NCBI RefSeq assembly: GCF_037975245.1
Contig: NC_092566.1
Coordinates: 9,652,001-9,716,000 of the forward strand
Direction: 5' to 3'
DNA length: 64,000 nt
Source of the DNA: Apostichopus japonicus
Taxonomy: Eukaryota; Echinodermata; Holothuroidea; Aspidochirotida; Stichopodidae
The translations under genes were made by a program, and so were the position numbers. Of this stretch, positions 22,390-33,839 are shown piece by piece (position 1 is the first letter of the stretch; every line of letters starts with the position of its first letter). The notes under the pieces are model-generated. The model was not told the DNA's origin and ran no database searches. It saw only the letters and a program-made list of their open reading frames with translations.

Positions 22390-23990
22390 ACGTTAATTTT
22401 ATGACTATTTCCCAACGGTTTCAGTCGGTTCACTTAATTGTTGTAAGGTACGTATACAAACGGGGTTTTTGTACGACGGCTGATAAGTTCAATATAATTG
22501 TGAACCTTTACAAAGGTCAACAAGTCTTGTCAGTGGGAAAAGGGATCTTTTCAAGTCAACAATTATATGCTTAGATTCCGTTTGGAGGTCCATGCCAGCA
22601 GTTACTTGAGCAAACGATAAAAACAGGAGCTGGTTACGAGTACGACCACTTCTACCCGCCTCACCCCTCCCCCGCTGCTCAAATCAGTGATGAAGTCATA
22701 TCCATGAATAATGATGATTTGGGTGAAGTCACAGTTTTCGCATAATAATACAGACTTAATAAGACACTATTTACGTTCAAGAAATCAAAGGTGACATTGT
22801 TTGCAAATAAACTTAAGCATGATGAAAATGTTTTCTATTATTTGTAAAACAGTGAACAATGACTAAAAGTTCTTGGAATCGGTCTAACAACTCCCAGGCA
22901 AGTTTTACAAACTTGTGCGGAATATAACACTCAAAATTAGATTGACTCATGGCCCACCCACCATTGCCCCTCCCCACCCCCACCCCAAAACACCGTCCCT
23001 TTCCCATATGGTATAAGCTGACTTAGCTTGATCAAAGTAACGGTTGTTTGCATAACCTGAAATTAATGTTGTTTGTCCTTTATTGGAAGTCATGTTGTTG
23101 TTTTTAACAATCCGTTATTCTCCCTCTTCATCAACCACTTCTCAGTTATCTTCCGTGACTTCCTTCCTTGTTTAATTCCGTTCTCCGCTTCCACTCTTGT
23201 GGTGTTTTAAACCTATTAATTCTTTGTTTTTGTGTTTGTTTGAATCGTCTGTTCAGCCAGAGGTTACTGACTTTTATTAGAATTGATTATTTCCAAATCA
23301 AGTTACGTGTCAAATTTATCTATGAGTACGTGTTCAAGATTCTAAGCGCGAGTACAAGTATTAAAACTCTATTTCTAAATCTACAATCGTGTTTTGGTTC
23401 TATTGTGTGGTAATTGATCACACAGACACATTGGTTCTCTTCTTTGTTGTAGTTTTGGTCGAGTTGAAAACACACGGATGCATGCGCCGGAAGATGTAAT
23501 GACCTCTCCGTTCATGAGTGCATTAGGTTATCATGCTGGGTTACGTAATAATAAAGCCTAGCAACATCACGTACTTAATGTGAATCTCTGTCAAAGTTCC
23601 TATAGCAGAGAGAACCGTTCGAAGAATATAGTCCACAAAAGCCCTGAGATATTAGTTTGCTAAATGTAAGGCAAACATTTTCACATTTTTGTGACCGCAA
23701 ACACTTTGTTTCCTGTCAAGAGAACATAGGCTACATCATAGTTCTTGCAAAACTTTTTGTCGCTTTTCAATTATTTAATTACATCATCAACAAGAAAACA
23801 TCGATATTTTCACAGTCAATAGTTGCGATCGACAGAATTTATAGGTACCTATATTATTAGCAATCAGTTTCGCGATGCTTTGTTTTGGTAGTAGGTGATG
23901 GCCATTTTGAATGTTCAATTGGGTCCATTTCCCCGTGTAGGTACCGCACCACAACTAATTGCTCCCATTGACTTACACCCTAAACTCATC
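22390..23990. other. Intergenic, nothing recognised
   Basis: No supported coding or RNA gene. A short C-rich stretch at 22955-22995 and AT-rich sequence otherwise. Confidence 0.45.
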
Positions 23991-23993
23991 AAT

Positions 23994-24345
23994 TTCCAAG
24001 GCCGATAGAGCATAGATAGAAGTTTTAGACATGTCCTACCCACCATATGATATCAAATGGCTTTGTTATCATAAAACATTCAACTTTTGCCACCATAATT
24101 ATTTAGATGTTGAGCTAGAAGCGCTCACAGTTTATTATAGTGCTCTCAACCTATCTGCCAGCTGTCGTTGCGGAATCTTTTTTGTTTCACCCAAGATTTT
24201 CTATAATACCTTAAATCACCTTCAATCCTCCGGATTGTTAGACCACCAGTAGTTTATTTCATCTTCTTCAATATCCAAGCATAAAAAAGAATGGCGATGA
24301 CTCAGAAAATGCCCCCCCCCCAAAAAAAAAAATCAACACAGTAGG
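23994..24345 (+). repeat. Dispersed repeat R2, copy 3
   Basis: Runs from CCAAGGCCGATAGAGCATAG to GATGACTCAGAAAATGCC with all R2 landmarks in order. The edge of segmental duplication A lies inside it at about 24058; sequence left of that point has no counterpart in copy B. Confidence 0.6.
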
Positions 24346-24837
24346 TCACTTTAGAGGGCTATTTTCCGATAATGGTTAACCTCTCAGGCGGACGTGCACT
24401 ACTCTGATTGTGGTGCGATACCTGTACCTCGTCAGGATGGTGAGATTATTTCCGACACATACCTTAGCAAAATGGAACAAAATGATTCTCTTGACAGTTC
24501 AAGATCAAATACATACTGAGACAAATACATAATGTCATCTTTCAGTTGTATTTATTGAAATTGCCCGACTATAAATCCACGAGGGTGAGCGAGTACAAGT
24601 GCAAGTGAACAGGAAATTATGTTTGAATACGAGGAACATTATGCACTCACTACAAGATATATTAACTTAATGAACTACAATTTTCGTGATGAAAAATACA
24701 TATTCCGCTCCAGATGCATATTGCATTCAGATATCATTTTCACCAAGTCACCAGGCCACATTGGTTTAATAAACATATATTGCAGCATTTATAACGGATA
24801 CCACATAGCGGTTATACTGTGCAGTTCATCTTAACAA

Positions 24838-25200
24838 ATGGACGTGCTGTTCTAAGTCATTGGAAAGATGTTGAGGCTGACGTTCACAGATGAACTCACA
24901 CTAGATTATACATCATTCTGTCGGCCGGGAAATGCAAACAATACAAATGGACGTGCTGTTCTAAGTCCTTGTAAAGATGCTTGAGGATGTAGTTCTCAGA
25001 TGAATACACACAATATCATAGTACATCATTTTGGTGGCCGAGAAATGCAACCAATTCAAATGGACGTGCTGTTCTATGTCCCTGTAAAGATGCTTGAGGA
25101 TGAAGTTCTCAGATGAACTCACACTAGATCATACATCATTCTGTCGGCCGGGAAATGCAAGCAATACAAATGGACGTGCTGTTCTAAGTCCTTTTAAAGA
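24838..25200 (+). repeat. ~112-bp tandem array, about 4 unit starts (copy A)
   Basis: The unit marker ATGGACGTGCTGTTCTAAGTC recurs near 24840, 24947, 25059 and 25170, each followed by GTAAAGATGCTTGAGGATG, TTCTCAGATGAA, ACATCATT and GGCCGGGAAATGCAA. The matching array in copy B (58403-58995) has about six starts, so the array changed length after the duplication. Confidence 0.75.
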
Positions 25201-25218
25201 CACTTCCTTTCCCGTCAC

Positions 25219-25560
25219 TTCCAAGGCCGCCGCGGCAAATAGATTGAAGTTTTCAACTGACGTATTTTACCCACCATATGATAGCTGATGGCTTGGGCTA
25301 TTACAGTACATTCAAGTTTTTGCCACCATGACCATTCAGAGTTTCAGCTACAAGAGATCAAAGTTCACCATGGCTTCCCAACCCATCTACCAGCCCTCAC
25401 TGTGGAATCTTCTTGGTTCTCGAAGGATTTTTTGAAATGTTCTTAAATCGTCTTCAACCCTCCATATTTTTAGACCATCAATAGCTTATTTCATCCTCTT
25501 TCGACCCCAATGCATCAACAAGAATGATGATCAAAAGTGCCATAATAATCACTACAGTGG
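25219..25560 (+). repeat. Dispersed repeat R2, copy 4
   Basis: Begins TCCAAGGCCGCCGCGG, continues through ATATGATAGCTGATGGCTTGGGC and AGACCATCAATAGC, and ends in AAGAATGATGATCAAAAGTGCC. It directly follows the tandem array and is duplicated at 59010-59345. Confidence 0.6.
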
Positions 25561-25839
25561 GTCACAATTTTCCTGTCAGGCGGACGTGTCCTACTCTAAG
25601 TGTGGTTCCCTGCAGCTACTATGTAGTACTTACTATCTGTACCAACGCTATTAACGCTATAATTAAGACTCAGTGTAGTTATATATGAAATGAAAAAAGT
25701 GACTGGAAAAGCCACTCTTAAAAGGGTTAAAACCATGTACTGTACAAGGTAATTCGATGTCTGTTTCTTGATTACAAACAAAAAAAGATGTATGATAATT
25801 AAATTTTTTTACTACTACATTGTTTTTCCTAATACATCC

Positions 25840-25912
25840 TTACCAATTCTACTACCAACGCTACTCACGTTACTTACGTTACTAACGTACCAACGCTACT
25901 AACGCTACATAA
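25840..25912 (+). repeat. ACGCTACTA minisatellite (copy A)
   Basis: About eight degenerate copies of (C)CAACGCTACTA / ACGTTACTT over 70 bases; the counterpart in copy B is at 59628-59697. Confidence 0.6.
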
Positions 25913-27067
25913 TTAACACCCAGTATCTATGAAAAAAGGTGATTGGAAAAAGTCACTCTTAAAAGTGTTAAAATCATGTACTGTACAAGGTTATTCGATA
26001 TCTGTTTCTTGATCACAAAATAACAAAGATATATGATAATTAATTTTTTTTACTAATACATTGAAAATGATACAAGATGAACCCATACGTTATCAGCAGT
26101 TGATCTTTCGTGTCCAGATGTATCCAAGCATGAATGGCGAAATATGCTTACCAAATCGATCATACGTCTCTAAATGAAATGGTGAACTTATCAATACAGA
26201 TTGAGCTATAACGTTTGACGACATTAACTACAAATTCATATTGGTCAAGCCGATATAGCAGACTATACTTTGGTAAACCTGGTTACCGAACGTGCTGATG
26301 ACGCAATGGAGGCCTAATTAGGCGTATAGTAGTGTCACGTTTAGAGGAAAAAATATTGGGTACATCAAAAGACAGAAAAATTTTCCAAACGGAAGAATAT
26401 TTCCTCTGGTGCAGGTGTACCTTACGATACCTCTTGTATTTAAAGGTTCTTGTTTTGGGCTCCTCCGGAGACTATTTCTAGATTATCATGCCGATTGGTA
26501 GACAACATTATCATAAGCCGTGCCAAAATTTCTCCTCAGCACCTTGACTTTAAGTCTGCATAGCTATGTCTATGTGACTGGATAGGCTTAATTATCTATG
26601 AGGCAATCAAATAACTATAGTAAACTGATCATCACTTGTAAAGTAAAGTTCATGAAGTAAATGTCACAAACAAGACAAGCGACAAACGAAGTGTGGTGAA
26701 AGGAAGACTGAAAGAGAAACAAAGAACGAGCTAATCATACTTACAAAATTACGAATACCACTTTCTCGATTCGTTGTATTCGTTAAGCAAGAATAGGTCT
26801 AAAATATTAATTTTGTTACACATTCGATCAACAGGAACAATTAACTAAATAATAAGAATCATTACAAAAAAAGTTGCCGCAATGTACAACAGGACAGCAC
26901 AATGACAGTAAAAGTGTGATTATGTGCCATTAACGTAAGATATATAAAGTGAATGCATATCACAGAGAAATAAGATTATAAATGATCCTAGGTTCACCCC
27001 TCCATTAGTGGAACGGTTTCGTTATGTATCAGAGCGTCTAAGAAGAAACAAAATGCCATTTTGTCAT
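25913..27067. other. Duplicated non-coding sequence 3' of the receptor gene
   Basis: Matches 59698-60857 with few differences. No open frame of note. It probably holds the 3' flank of the 398-aa receptor gene. Confidence 0.5.
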
Positions 27068-27073
27068 TTTATT
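27068..27073 (-). terminator. Candidate poly(A) signal of the 398-aa receptor gene
   Basis: The plus strand reads TTTATT, that is AATAAA on the gene strand, about 137 bases after the stop. In copy B the matching hexamer (60858-60863) is CATAAA, so the canonical signal is absent there. Confidence 0.35.
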
Positions 27074-27209
27074 ACGTCATGAAGTTACCTAGTAGTTTTG
27101 TACTGCTTAACCTTTCCCATACTCCAGCAAGTGGATCCCATGGAGGATGATCTGCGATGCCATCGTGGCACTGAGTTGCTCGTCAGAAGCTTTACTTAGA
27201 CTGTTTTGT

Positions 27210-28406
27210 TTAAAGCTTTTCGGCCGATTGATAGATAATATTATCTTGCATCTCGGTTTCTGCTGGTGTGACGTTTTTCTCTACGCCAGCTGATTTTGAA
27301 GAAGCATTTCTAGATTTGAAGATTTTGTACAATGCGAAGGTCACCACAATAGCGATAATCAAACTCAGGACGATTATCACTACGATGTACGGTATTGATG
27401 CAGATACAGTTGTCCTACTCTGTTCTGGTATGGTCATGTTGTCTGTGGTTGATGTGCTTTGGTGAAAATTGTCCGTAACGGGCGGGGAGTCGTCGGTGAC
27501 CAGATGCGCGATCGCTACCGCGATTTGCGTATCGTATGTTAAACAGATCACTTCTTGGATATCATTCCCACCTGGAATGTCTTCCGTGATACTGATCGAT
27601 GTAAATCCTATCGATTGATCAATACTTATGGTTGTATTGACTAAAATTGATTGGTTTTGGTTACCTGCATCGAGGATGTTCCCATTCGTTGAATATACCG
27701 CCCAGTACATCAAACGAGGCGGATAACTCGAACAATTAAACTGCAGTAGGGGTGTAGAACTCGTGAAATTCTTGGGCAATATTTCAATTTCTAACGGTTT
27801 CACGATTATTTCAGTTGCACATGTCTCGACCCACGTATTGTTCTCATATTTTCCACACAAAATATTCCTATTTGTTTGACTTATTATAAAGGATGCTCTA
27901 GTCATATTAATTCTATTCCAGGATATATTATTACCAAAACAAATAAAATTCAACCTCTCTTGTAAGATTACAGTTGTTCCGACTGTAGACTTGCATGCTA
28001 TAACAGACGCCTGTCGTATTTGAAATGTTCTCTTCATAGTATAAGTATAAGCTATACCATGTGCAGTTTGCTGTGAAATATTAACGCTGCAAGTATAATT
28101 TCCTTCACAGCTCTCTACGGTACAGTTTCGGTGTAACCTCGCTGTGATTATGCCCATAATCCTCGTTTCTACTTGGGGGTTTTCGCCTTTTCGTTCTAGC
28201 ACCACACTTGTGTCGTCTCCATACGCTATGTTTCTACAGGAGATATTAAGTGTCTCCGTAAAATTTACAGCTCCAGTCAGAATTGTATACTCCAAGATTC
28301 CAGTTTCAAACACATCGGTTTCGCCGTCAATTCTAACAATGATAAGCGGTATAAAGAATGCATGGGAAACATGGATTAGTAACGAGATGAACAGTAATGA
28401 CGCCAT
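27210..28406 (-). CDS. Intronless Ig-like type I membrane receptor, 398 aa (paralogue 2)
   Basis: One open frame. The signal peptide is residues 1-16 (MASLLFISLLIHVSHA). The ectodomain is 17-337, with ten cysteines: 57, 95, 100, 106, 138, 156, 184, 196, 225 and 288. C57 with GNYTC106 fits a first Ig-like domain; LQFNC225SSYPPRLMYW with VIC288LTYDTQIA fits a membrane-proximal one; the middle (138-196) is a third cysteine-rich unit. There are at least ten N-glycosylation sites. The membrane segment is about 338-360. The 38-residue tail keeps IIYQSAEKL, but the ITIM-like tyrosine of paralogue 1 is replaced by Asp (EMQDNIIYQSA). It is clearly homologous to the 436-aa gene over the whole length (shared YPPRxMYW, NILD, DQSIGxTSI, TYDTQIA) and nearly identical to the gene at 61007. 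The family is not recognised; a surface receptor role is inferred from topology. Confidence 0.88.
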   Translation of the reverse strand: MASLLFISLLIHVSHAFFIPLIIVRIDGETDVFETGILEYTILTGAVNFTETLNISCRNIAYGDDTSVVLERKGENPQVETRIMGIITARLHRNCTVESCEGNYTCSVNISQQTAHGIAYTYTMKRTFQIRQASVIACKSTVGTTVILQERLNFICFGNNISWNRINMTRASFIISQTNRNILCGKYENNTWVETCATEIIVKPLEIEILPKNFTSSTPLLQFNCSSYPPRLMYWAVYSTNGNILDAGNQNQSILVNTTISIDQSIGFTSISITEDIPGGNDIQEVICLTYDTQIAVAIAHLVTDDSPPVTDNFHQSTSTTDNMTIPEQSRTTVSASIPYIVVIIVLSLIIAIVVTFALYKIFKSRNASSKSAGVEKNVTPAETEMQDNIIYQSAEKL

Positions 28407-30114
28407 TATGAGTATAGAAACGTATGTTTTACGAACTCACAGTTTGTATGTCGTTTAACAACGCGTACGTGGACCTGAATTAAGGTTTCTGTGAACTTCG
28501 TTAAATACATTATTTTGTAGTTGTTTTTACTGCTTCCTTATTTGATCAATATATAGTATTCGACTGCAAACGGAGCCATTATTGCTTTCATGCATGAGGG
28601 ACTTTTGGTTGCTCCATTATTGTATTTGTGCATATATAGTTATTTAATCATCATATGGTGTAGCGGACGCCATATTCTTTACGACGCAGCACTTATGTGG
28701 TCTGTTAGTCCCGTAGATTAGCTTTCACTGGGTAAACAGTATAAACCCGTCGCAGGATAGCTGAGGCGTTGGTCCTTATAGCACCTTTAAGTTTCCGTAA
28801 CATGACCAACGTAACCTTTTAGCTACAAGACACAGAAATTTATACATAGAGGCCATATCGTATGGAACCACTGATTTGTACAGATCAGTGTATGGAACGC
28901 CATGAGGACCACAAGTGGCGTTGCTACCCCAAACAGGAAGTGATACTACCCTAAACAAGTGGTGCTACTACTCATTAGTGACGGTGCTGCTGTAAAAAGG
29001 TGGCACTACCAGCATTAATTCATCAGAACCGTATATTCTAAATATACGACTCTGAAATACGTCGAAATGACATCAGTGTATAACAACCACAGAATTTAAA
29101 TGCATAGAAGTCATATCTTAACTGCTGACAACAATACGCTTTACAGCTACTTGAAGGCCGCTCGCGCCATCTTGGTACATCCAAAACAATGACTCGCGCA
29201 AAGGGTGCCTACGTTATAGGTAACGGGGTTTCGACGAAATCGTGATCTTATCTTCAAAATATCTTTCATTAAGTTCACATATAGAAACACTTGATGCACA
29301 AGATTAGTTCGAATTTTGTGGAAAAAAGATAAACTAGTTGAAATGAATTACAACTCTCGGGTATTTAGCCACTGCTTACAAATTGTTCTCATTTTTTGAT
29401 AAAAAAATCCTAGCATGTTCGCAAATGTATACATCTTACGTTTGGCCCTTAACTAGATACATAGGGCACAAACCCAACTGCTGTCGATATCGTTCACATT
29501 GCTATTTTTGATTAAACCGAAATGATGGGAAGATGGCTTTACAGAAATGTTTTGAGCTCCTGGGAAGCGAGAACTCCGAGTTGGAGGGACTCGGGCACCG
29601 ACAATTTACCGATAATTATCTGAGGGGCACTAAACTCTTGTGCTGTTGCTTGTTCACGTCATGGTGGGACAAATTTAGGCAGCGGGGTGGGAGAACAATA
29701 GTCTGAAAGTGGAAGGGCATGCCCCCTGGGTCCAGCCTGCATGGCTACCTGACTGCTGAGGGCGGGGGGGGGGGGGTGGAGTCATATAGCCACTAGACGA
29801 AAGCTCAGTCAATGATAAAACTGATATACACTGCAAGTCGACTTGATCGTGTTGGGGTAAAACTTTTTTTAACTTAAAGGTACGTCACAGTAATGTAACA
29901 ACCAAGATGTCATATTTTTGTGTATTAGTTGATGTTGCAAGTGCTTGGAAAATAGGTCAACACGGAAAACAATTTTGGATAGAACTTCCCAAAATGTATT
30001 TCTCTGTATACTTTCTATTTTCAATAGAAGTATCAGATGGTCCAATTGGAAACTGGTTAAGTATATATATATACTCGCAAAATGAAAGTCAATATGGAAG
30101 AAGAAATAGATAAC
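28407..30114. other. Duplicated 5' flank of the receptor gene, no gene recognised
   Basis: Matches 62198-63871. It presumably includes the promoter and 5' UTR of the 398-aa gene. A 68-codon open frame at 29907-30113 is present in both copies (63664-63870) but shows no domain and would be expected to persist simply because the blocks are so similar. A poly-G run lies near 29765. Confidence 0.45.
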
Positions 30115-30126
30115 TTCGGGACCTGC

Positions 30127-30290
30127 TGTTATGTGACGTCAGAACTTGCGTTGAACTTTCAGTTGACTCTGAACTTGAGGAAACGTTTCTTGATCTGGAA
30201 ACTTTGTATAGTTTGAAGATGACCAATATCGCGATATTCAAAGTGAAAGACAGTAAGACCGCAATATACGGTATCTCACCCTGGACCAGC
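30127..30290 (-). pseudogene. Receptor fragment: membrane segment and tail only
   Basis: The minus-strand frame gives GEIPYIAVLLSFTLNIAILV followed by IFKLYKVSRSRNVSSSSEST. This aligns with the membrane segment and start of the tail of the receptors at 27210 and 61007 (IPYIVVIIVLSLIIAI, LYKIFKSRNASSKSAG). No ectodomain lies upstream; the frame turns into unrelated sequence before residue GEIPYI. It begins about 13 bases beyond the sharp end of segmental duplication A, so it is a remnant of a fourth family member cut at or near the breakpoint. Confidence 0.65.
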
Positions 30291-30393
30291 ATGGATTCTA
30301 TCTTCAACTTTTGAAGTCGTCGTCGGTATCCACTACTTATGTGCAATGCTTCCGCCAGCAGTGTTTGTGTATATTGTGTGTGAAACAACAATT

Positions 30394-30640
30394 CGTGATT
30401 TCATATCAAATTTATATGACTAAAACTTCGTCGAATGCCACTCTTTTTTTCGAGAGAAGCGTTCACTAGGTTCTGGGAATCCGTAATAAGTAGCCTGACA
30501 GAAATTTGAGAACTTTCATTACTTTCATATTTGGCCAAAATTTGGCAATTTTGTGAGGCTATACTCTTATGATTTTGTTCGATTCTGGCCAAATGGCCGA
30601 CTTTCTGAATTCTTCCCAAAATTGTACCTGCAGTGTGTGG
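30394..30640 (+). repeat. Dispersed repeat R1, copy 1
   Basis: CGTGATTTCATATCAAATTT, AATGCCACT, AGAGAAGCGTT, TCTGACAGAAATTTGAGA, CTTTCAT and TTTTGGCCAAAATTT occur in order and match 57403-57629. Copy 1 lies just after duplication A, copy 2 just before duplication B. Confidence 0.7.
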
Positions 30641-30903
30641 CGTCCTTCTGATTCCTTTCCAGGCGATCAGAGTAGAATAAAGACTCATATTACGGTGAAA
30701 AATTAAATTTAAACACCAAGAGGCTAGGAAACATTTAGGGTTTCTAGGAACTATTTAAACCTGACTTTTATCCAAGAAAAAAAAAACTTTCTGTTCAACA
30801 TTGATAAATTTACCAGAAATGATATTGCTTTTAATGACGTTTGCATCCGGGTATAAAAATATGGTATATATAAGGGAAAAATCTACGCTATGACTGTCAT
30901 TGT

Positions 30904-31996
30904 TGTTACGTTGGAATGCGAGAGGTCTCGATAACTAATTTTTAACGAGACACAAGCCTGAGTTCGTTTCCGTAAGGAACAGACAAATTGACGAGTCTAG
31001 AGATTTTAAATGAGAACGTAAACTATATTGAACAATGGATTTCGAACCAACAACAACAAGTGGTAATTACAAATATATAGAAAATTACTCACAAACTTAA
31101 CAAGATAGGATACACTTTAAAACACGCTGGTCTCTTCCAACGGCGATATCCCACAGCGGCCACGACCTCGATGACGACGATTCTCGGTCCGTTGTACCGC
31201 GAAATTCACTGGTCCTCGACGAAGTTTCTCGCGATCCCAGAAACAGCAGTCACCTTCTTTCCGGCGATGCTCCAAAATAGAAGACGGACTTCCAGCCACA
31301 ATAGAGTGAAGCACAAGTCGAACTTCTCGCCGACTAAATATTACCAGAGTCAGTCCAAAATCAGCTTTATAGCCACTAACTCCTGGCGTAACGAACTTCC
31401 TCAACGGAGACAGAAATTCTTCACCTTCTCCGCAATAACGACTGAAAACTGTAGTATCACAGTAAAGTCCTCTTCAAACTTCTGAATGGAAGTGTAGAAT
31501 CAATCTTGATATTGATATCTCAATCCTTCAGAAAATACTGGTAGTTGAGCACTGACGATATATATAGTAGAATGGTATAATATGTGTCGTCGCTTGTATT
31601 CGTACAGAAACTGAGAAACTCTCCGATCTGGGCGGGTTTTTATACGATTCGCCATATCAAGAATCATCTAGATCTTTCTCGATACACTTGACCCAGTTTT
31701 TCTATTCTTGGAAATCCTTTGCATATCTGCGAACGTTCCAGAGAATCCACATCCACGAAGATGCCGTGCACAGCTTACACGCGATTCCACGTAAACCGAC
31801 GTTAACCCGAGACCAGCGCGTCATCATAAGGAATATACCAGAACAATCGTGTATTATAACATTGTGACACGGTAACCCGACCTAATTTCTCAAATACTGA
31901 TTTATCACGTAGGCAATTTCAATTACTCTCCACATTATAACATTAGGTTTCTCACTAGCAGTGACTAGCGTTAGGCTACAATGGGCCCTCGTAACA
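30904..31996 (-). mobile_element. Solo LTR (~1.09 kb) of an LTR retrotransposon
   Basis: The ends are TGTTACG and CGTAACA (the canonical TG...CA pair), flanked by the 4-bp direct repeat TTGT (30900-30903, 31997-32000). On the minus strand GTATAAAAACCCGCC near 31640-31655 resembles a core promoter with TATA box, so transcription would run leftward. No gag, protease or RT lies on either side, so this is a recombination-derived solo LTR. The open frame inside it (31117-31404) is part of the LTR and not a gene. The GC content is higher than the surroundings. Superfamily unassigned; the 4-bp flank is short enough to allow chance. Confidence 0.6.
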
Positions 31997-32249
31997 TTGT
32001 CTTTAAACCTTAAAATGTGAGTTAAAAAGGCAAATGCATTGTAATCATACTGCAGATACATAAATTTGAGACAAAAAATAACACAATGAGAAAATTATTC
32101 TTTGTTTGTACCAACTTATGTATTTCATGTTATATTTTATCTACATGACCATAAACTGAAATTTAGTACGTTAATTTCTTACATGAATTAAAAGGAAGAA
32201 AAATACCTCTTGTCCCTGTACAAAAGTGAATCAGTGAAACAAATACACC

Positions 32250-33545
32250 CCACAACTGCAAGGGAGTGTCATTTAGCACCAAGAAGAAACACCATTAATG
32301 GCTTACAATACAGTTCTAAGGGGCGTACCAATACGCCCCGCTACTGGTTGGAGTGTCATTTAGCACCAAGAAGTAACAACATTTAGTGGCTTGCAATACA
32401 GTTCTGAGGGGCGTACCAATACGCCCCACTACTGGTTGGAGTGTCATTTAGCAACAAGGAGTTACAAAATTTAGTGGCTTGCAATACAGTTCTAAGGGGC
32501 GTACCAATACGCCCCGCTACTGGTTGGAGTGTCATTTAGCACAAAGAAGTAACACCATTAAGGGGCGTACCAATACGCCCCGCTTCTGGTTGGAGTGTCA
32601 TTTAGCACAAAGAAGTAACAAAATTTAGTGGCTTGCAATACAGTTCTAAGGGGCGTACCAATACGCCCCGCTAATGGTTGGAGTGTCATTTAGTTCCAAG
32701 AAGTACCAACATTTAGTGGCTTACAATACAGTTCTAAGGGGCGTACCAAAACGCCCCGCTACTGATTGGAGTGTCATTTAGCACCAAGAAGTAACAACAT
32801 TTAGTGGCTTACAATACAGTTCTGAGGGGCGTATCAATACGCCCCACTATTGGTTGGAGTGTCATTTAGCAACAAGAAGTTACAAAATTTAGTGGCTTGC
32901 AATACAGTTCTAAGGGGCGTACCAATACGCCCCGCTACTGGTTGGAGTGTCATTTAGCACAAAGAAGTAACACCATTAAGGGGCGTACCAATACGCCCCG
33001 CTTCTGGTTGGAGTGTCATTTAGCACCAAGAAGTAACAAAATTAAGTGGCTTGCAATATACAGTTCTAAGGGGCGTACCAATACGCCCCGCTAATGGTTG
33101 GAGTGTCATTTAGTTCCAAGAAGTACCAACATTTAGTGGCTTACAATACAGTTCTAAGGGGCGTACCAATACGCCCCGCTACTGATTGGAGTGTCATTTA
33201 GCACCAAGAAGTAACAACATTTAGTGGCTTACAATACAGTTCTGAGGGGCGTACCAATACGCCCCGCTACTGGTTGGAGTGTCATTTAGCACCAAGAAGT
33301 GACAAAATTTAGTGGCTTGCAAAACAGTTCTGAGAGGTGTACCAAAACGCCCCGCTAATGGTTGGAGTGTCATTTAGCACCAAGAGGTTACACCATTAGT
33401 TCTGAAATAACATAATAACACCATTAGGTGGCTAAGAATGCAGTTCTGAAGTCCGTACCGATACACCCCCTACTGCTCGGAGTGTCATTTAGCAATAAGA
33501 AATTACATCATTAATAACAACAATAAGTGGCTTACAATGCAGTTC
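32250..33545. repeat. 88-bp satellite with GGGGCGTACC palindrome and 418-bp higher-order repeat
   Basis: At least 13 units. Each carries GGGGCGTACCAATACGCCCC (arms GGGGCGTA/TACGCCCC), GGTTGGAGTGTCATTTAGC, AAGAAGTAAC and TTTAGTGGCTTACAATACAG. Palindromes begin at 32320, 32408, 32496, 32562, 32650, 32738, 32826, 32914, 32980, 33070, 33158 and 33246, followed by decayed units. Spacing is 88 bases except for one 66-base unit at 32496-32562, and the same short unit recurs at 32914-32980. The array is therefore a two-copy higher-order repeat of 418-420 bp (four long units plus one short). Open frames inside are satellite artefacts. Confidence 0.92.
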
Positions 33546-33814
33546 TGAAGGATGTACTATTCAGACCCTCAGATTGCTCTAATGGGCATACTGATACCCC
33601 TACTAATAATTTTATACCAAAAAAGTACAATAATAAGAGAAGTCACTGTAACCTTACCCAACCCTCCCACCCCCCCTTTTTATTTCACACACACTTAAAA
33701 CAAGCATTTTAGGATTTGCAGAGTAGAAGACCATGTGGCTGTTCCAGTGTTGCCACTTCCTAAAGATGAACACATATACCCTACAAGACAATTAACCTCC
33801 GTGTTGTCCCCAAA

Positions 33815-33827
33815 TGACCTTTGACCT
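33815..33827 (-). promoter_or_regulatory. Perfect DR1-type nuclear receptor motif
   Basis: TGACCTTTGACCT on the plus strand is AGGTCAAAGGTCA on the minus strand: two AGGTCA half-sites with a one-base spacer. It is followed by TCACCAAACTCAATACGCTTCTT, so it is a stray unit of the array at 18700-19835. Binding by an RXR/HNF4-type factor is possible; no nearby gene is evident. Confidence 0.35.
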
Positions 33828-33839
33828 TCACCAAACTCA

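Larger units (their letters stand above)
24058..30114. repeat. Segmental duplication, proximal copy (A)
   Basis: The block aligns collinearly, in direct orientation and with very high identity, to 57640-63871. The right edge is sharp: both copies end GGAAGAAGAAATAGATAAC (30114 and 63871), after which they diverge completely. The left edge falls inside an R2 repeat. Each copy contains one R2 start, a ~112-bp tandem array, a second R2, an ACGCTACTA minisatellite and one receptor gene. The offset is about 33.6-33.8 kb. Confidence 0.9.

Noticed and set aside
29907-30113. 68-codon frame preserved in both duplicate blocks (also 63664-63870)
   Set aside because: No signal peptide, domain or start context. 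Preservation is expected from the overall similarity of the blocks, and the substitutions seen are not biased to silent sites.
31117-31404. 95-codon minus-strand frame
   Set aside because: It lies wholly inside the solo LTR and overlaps an equally long frame on the other strand.
32250-33545. Regular palindromic repeats that might suggest a CRISPR-like array
   Set aside because: Both the palindrome and the intervening sequence repeat from unit to unit, so there are no unique spacers. The context is a eukaryotic satellite.
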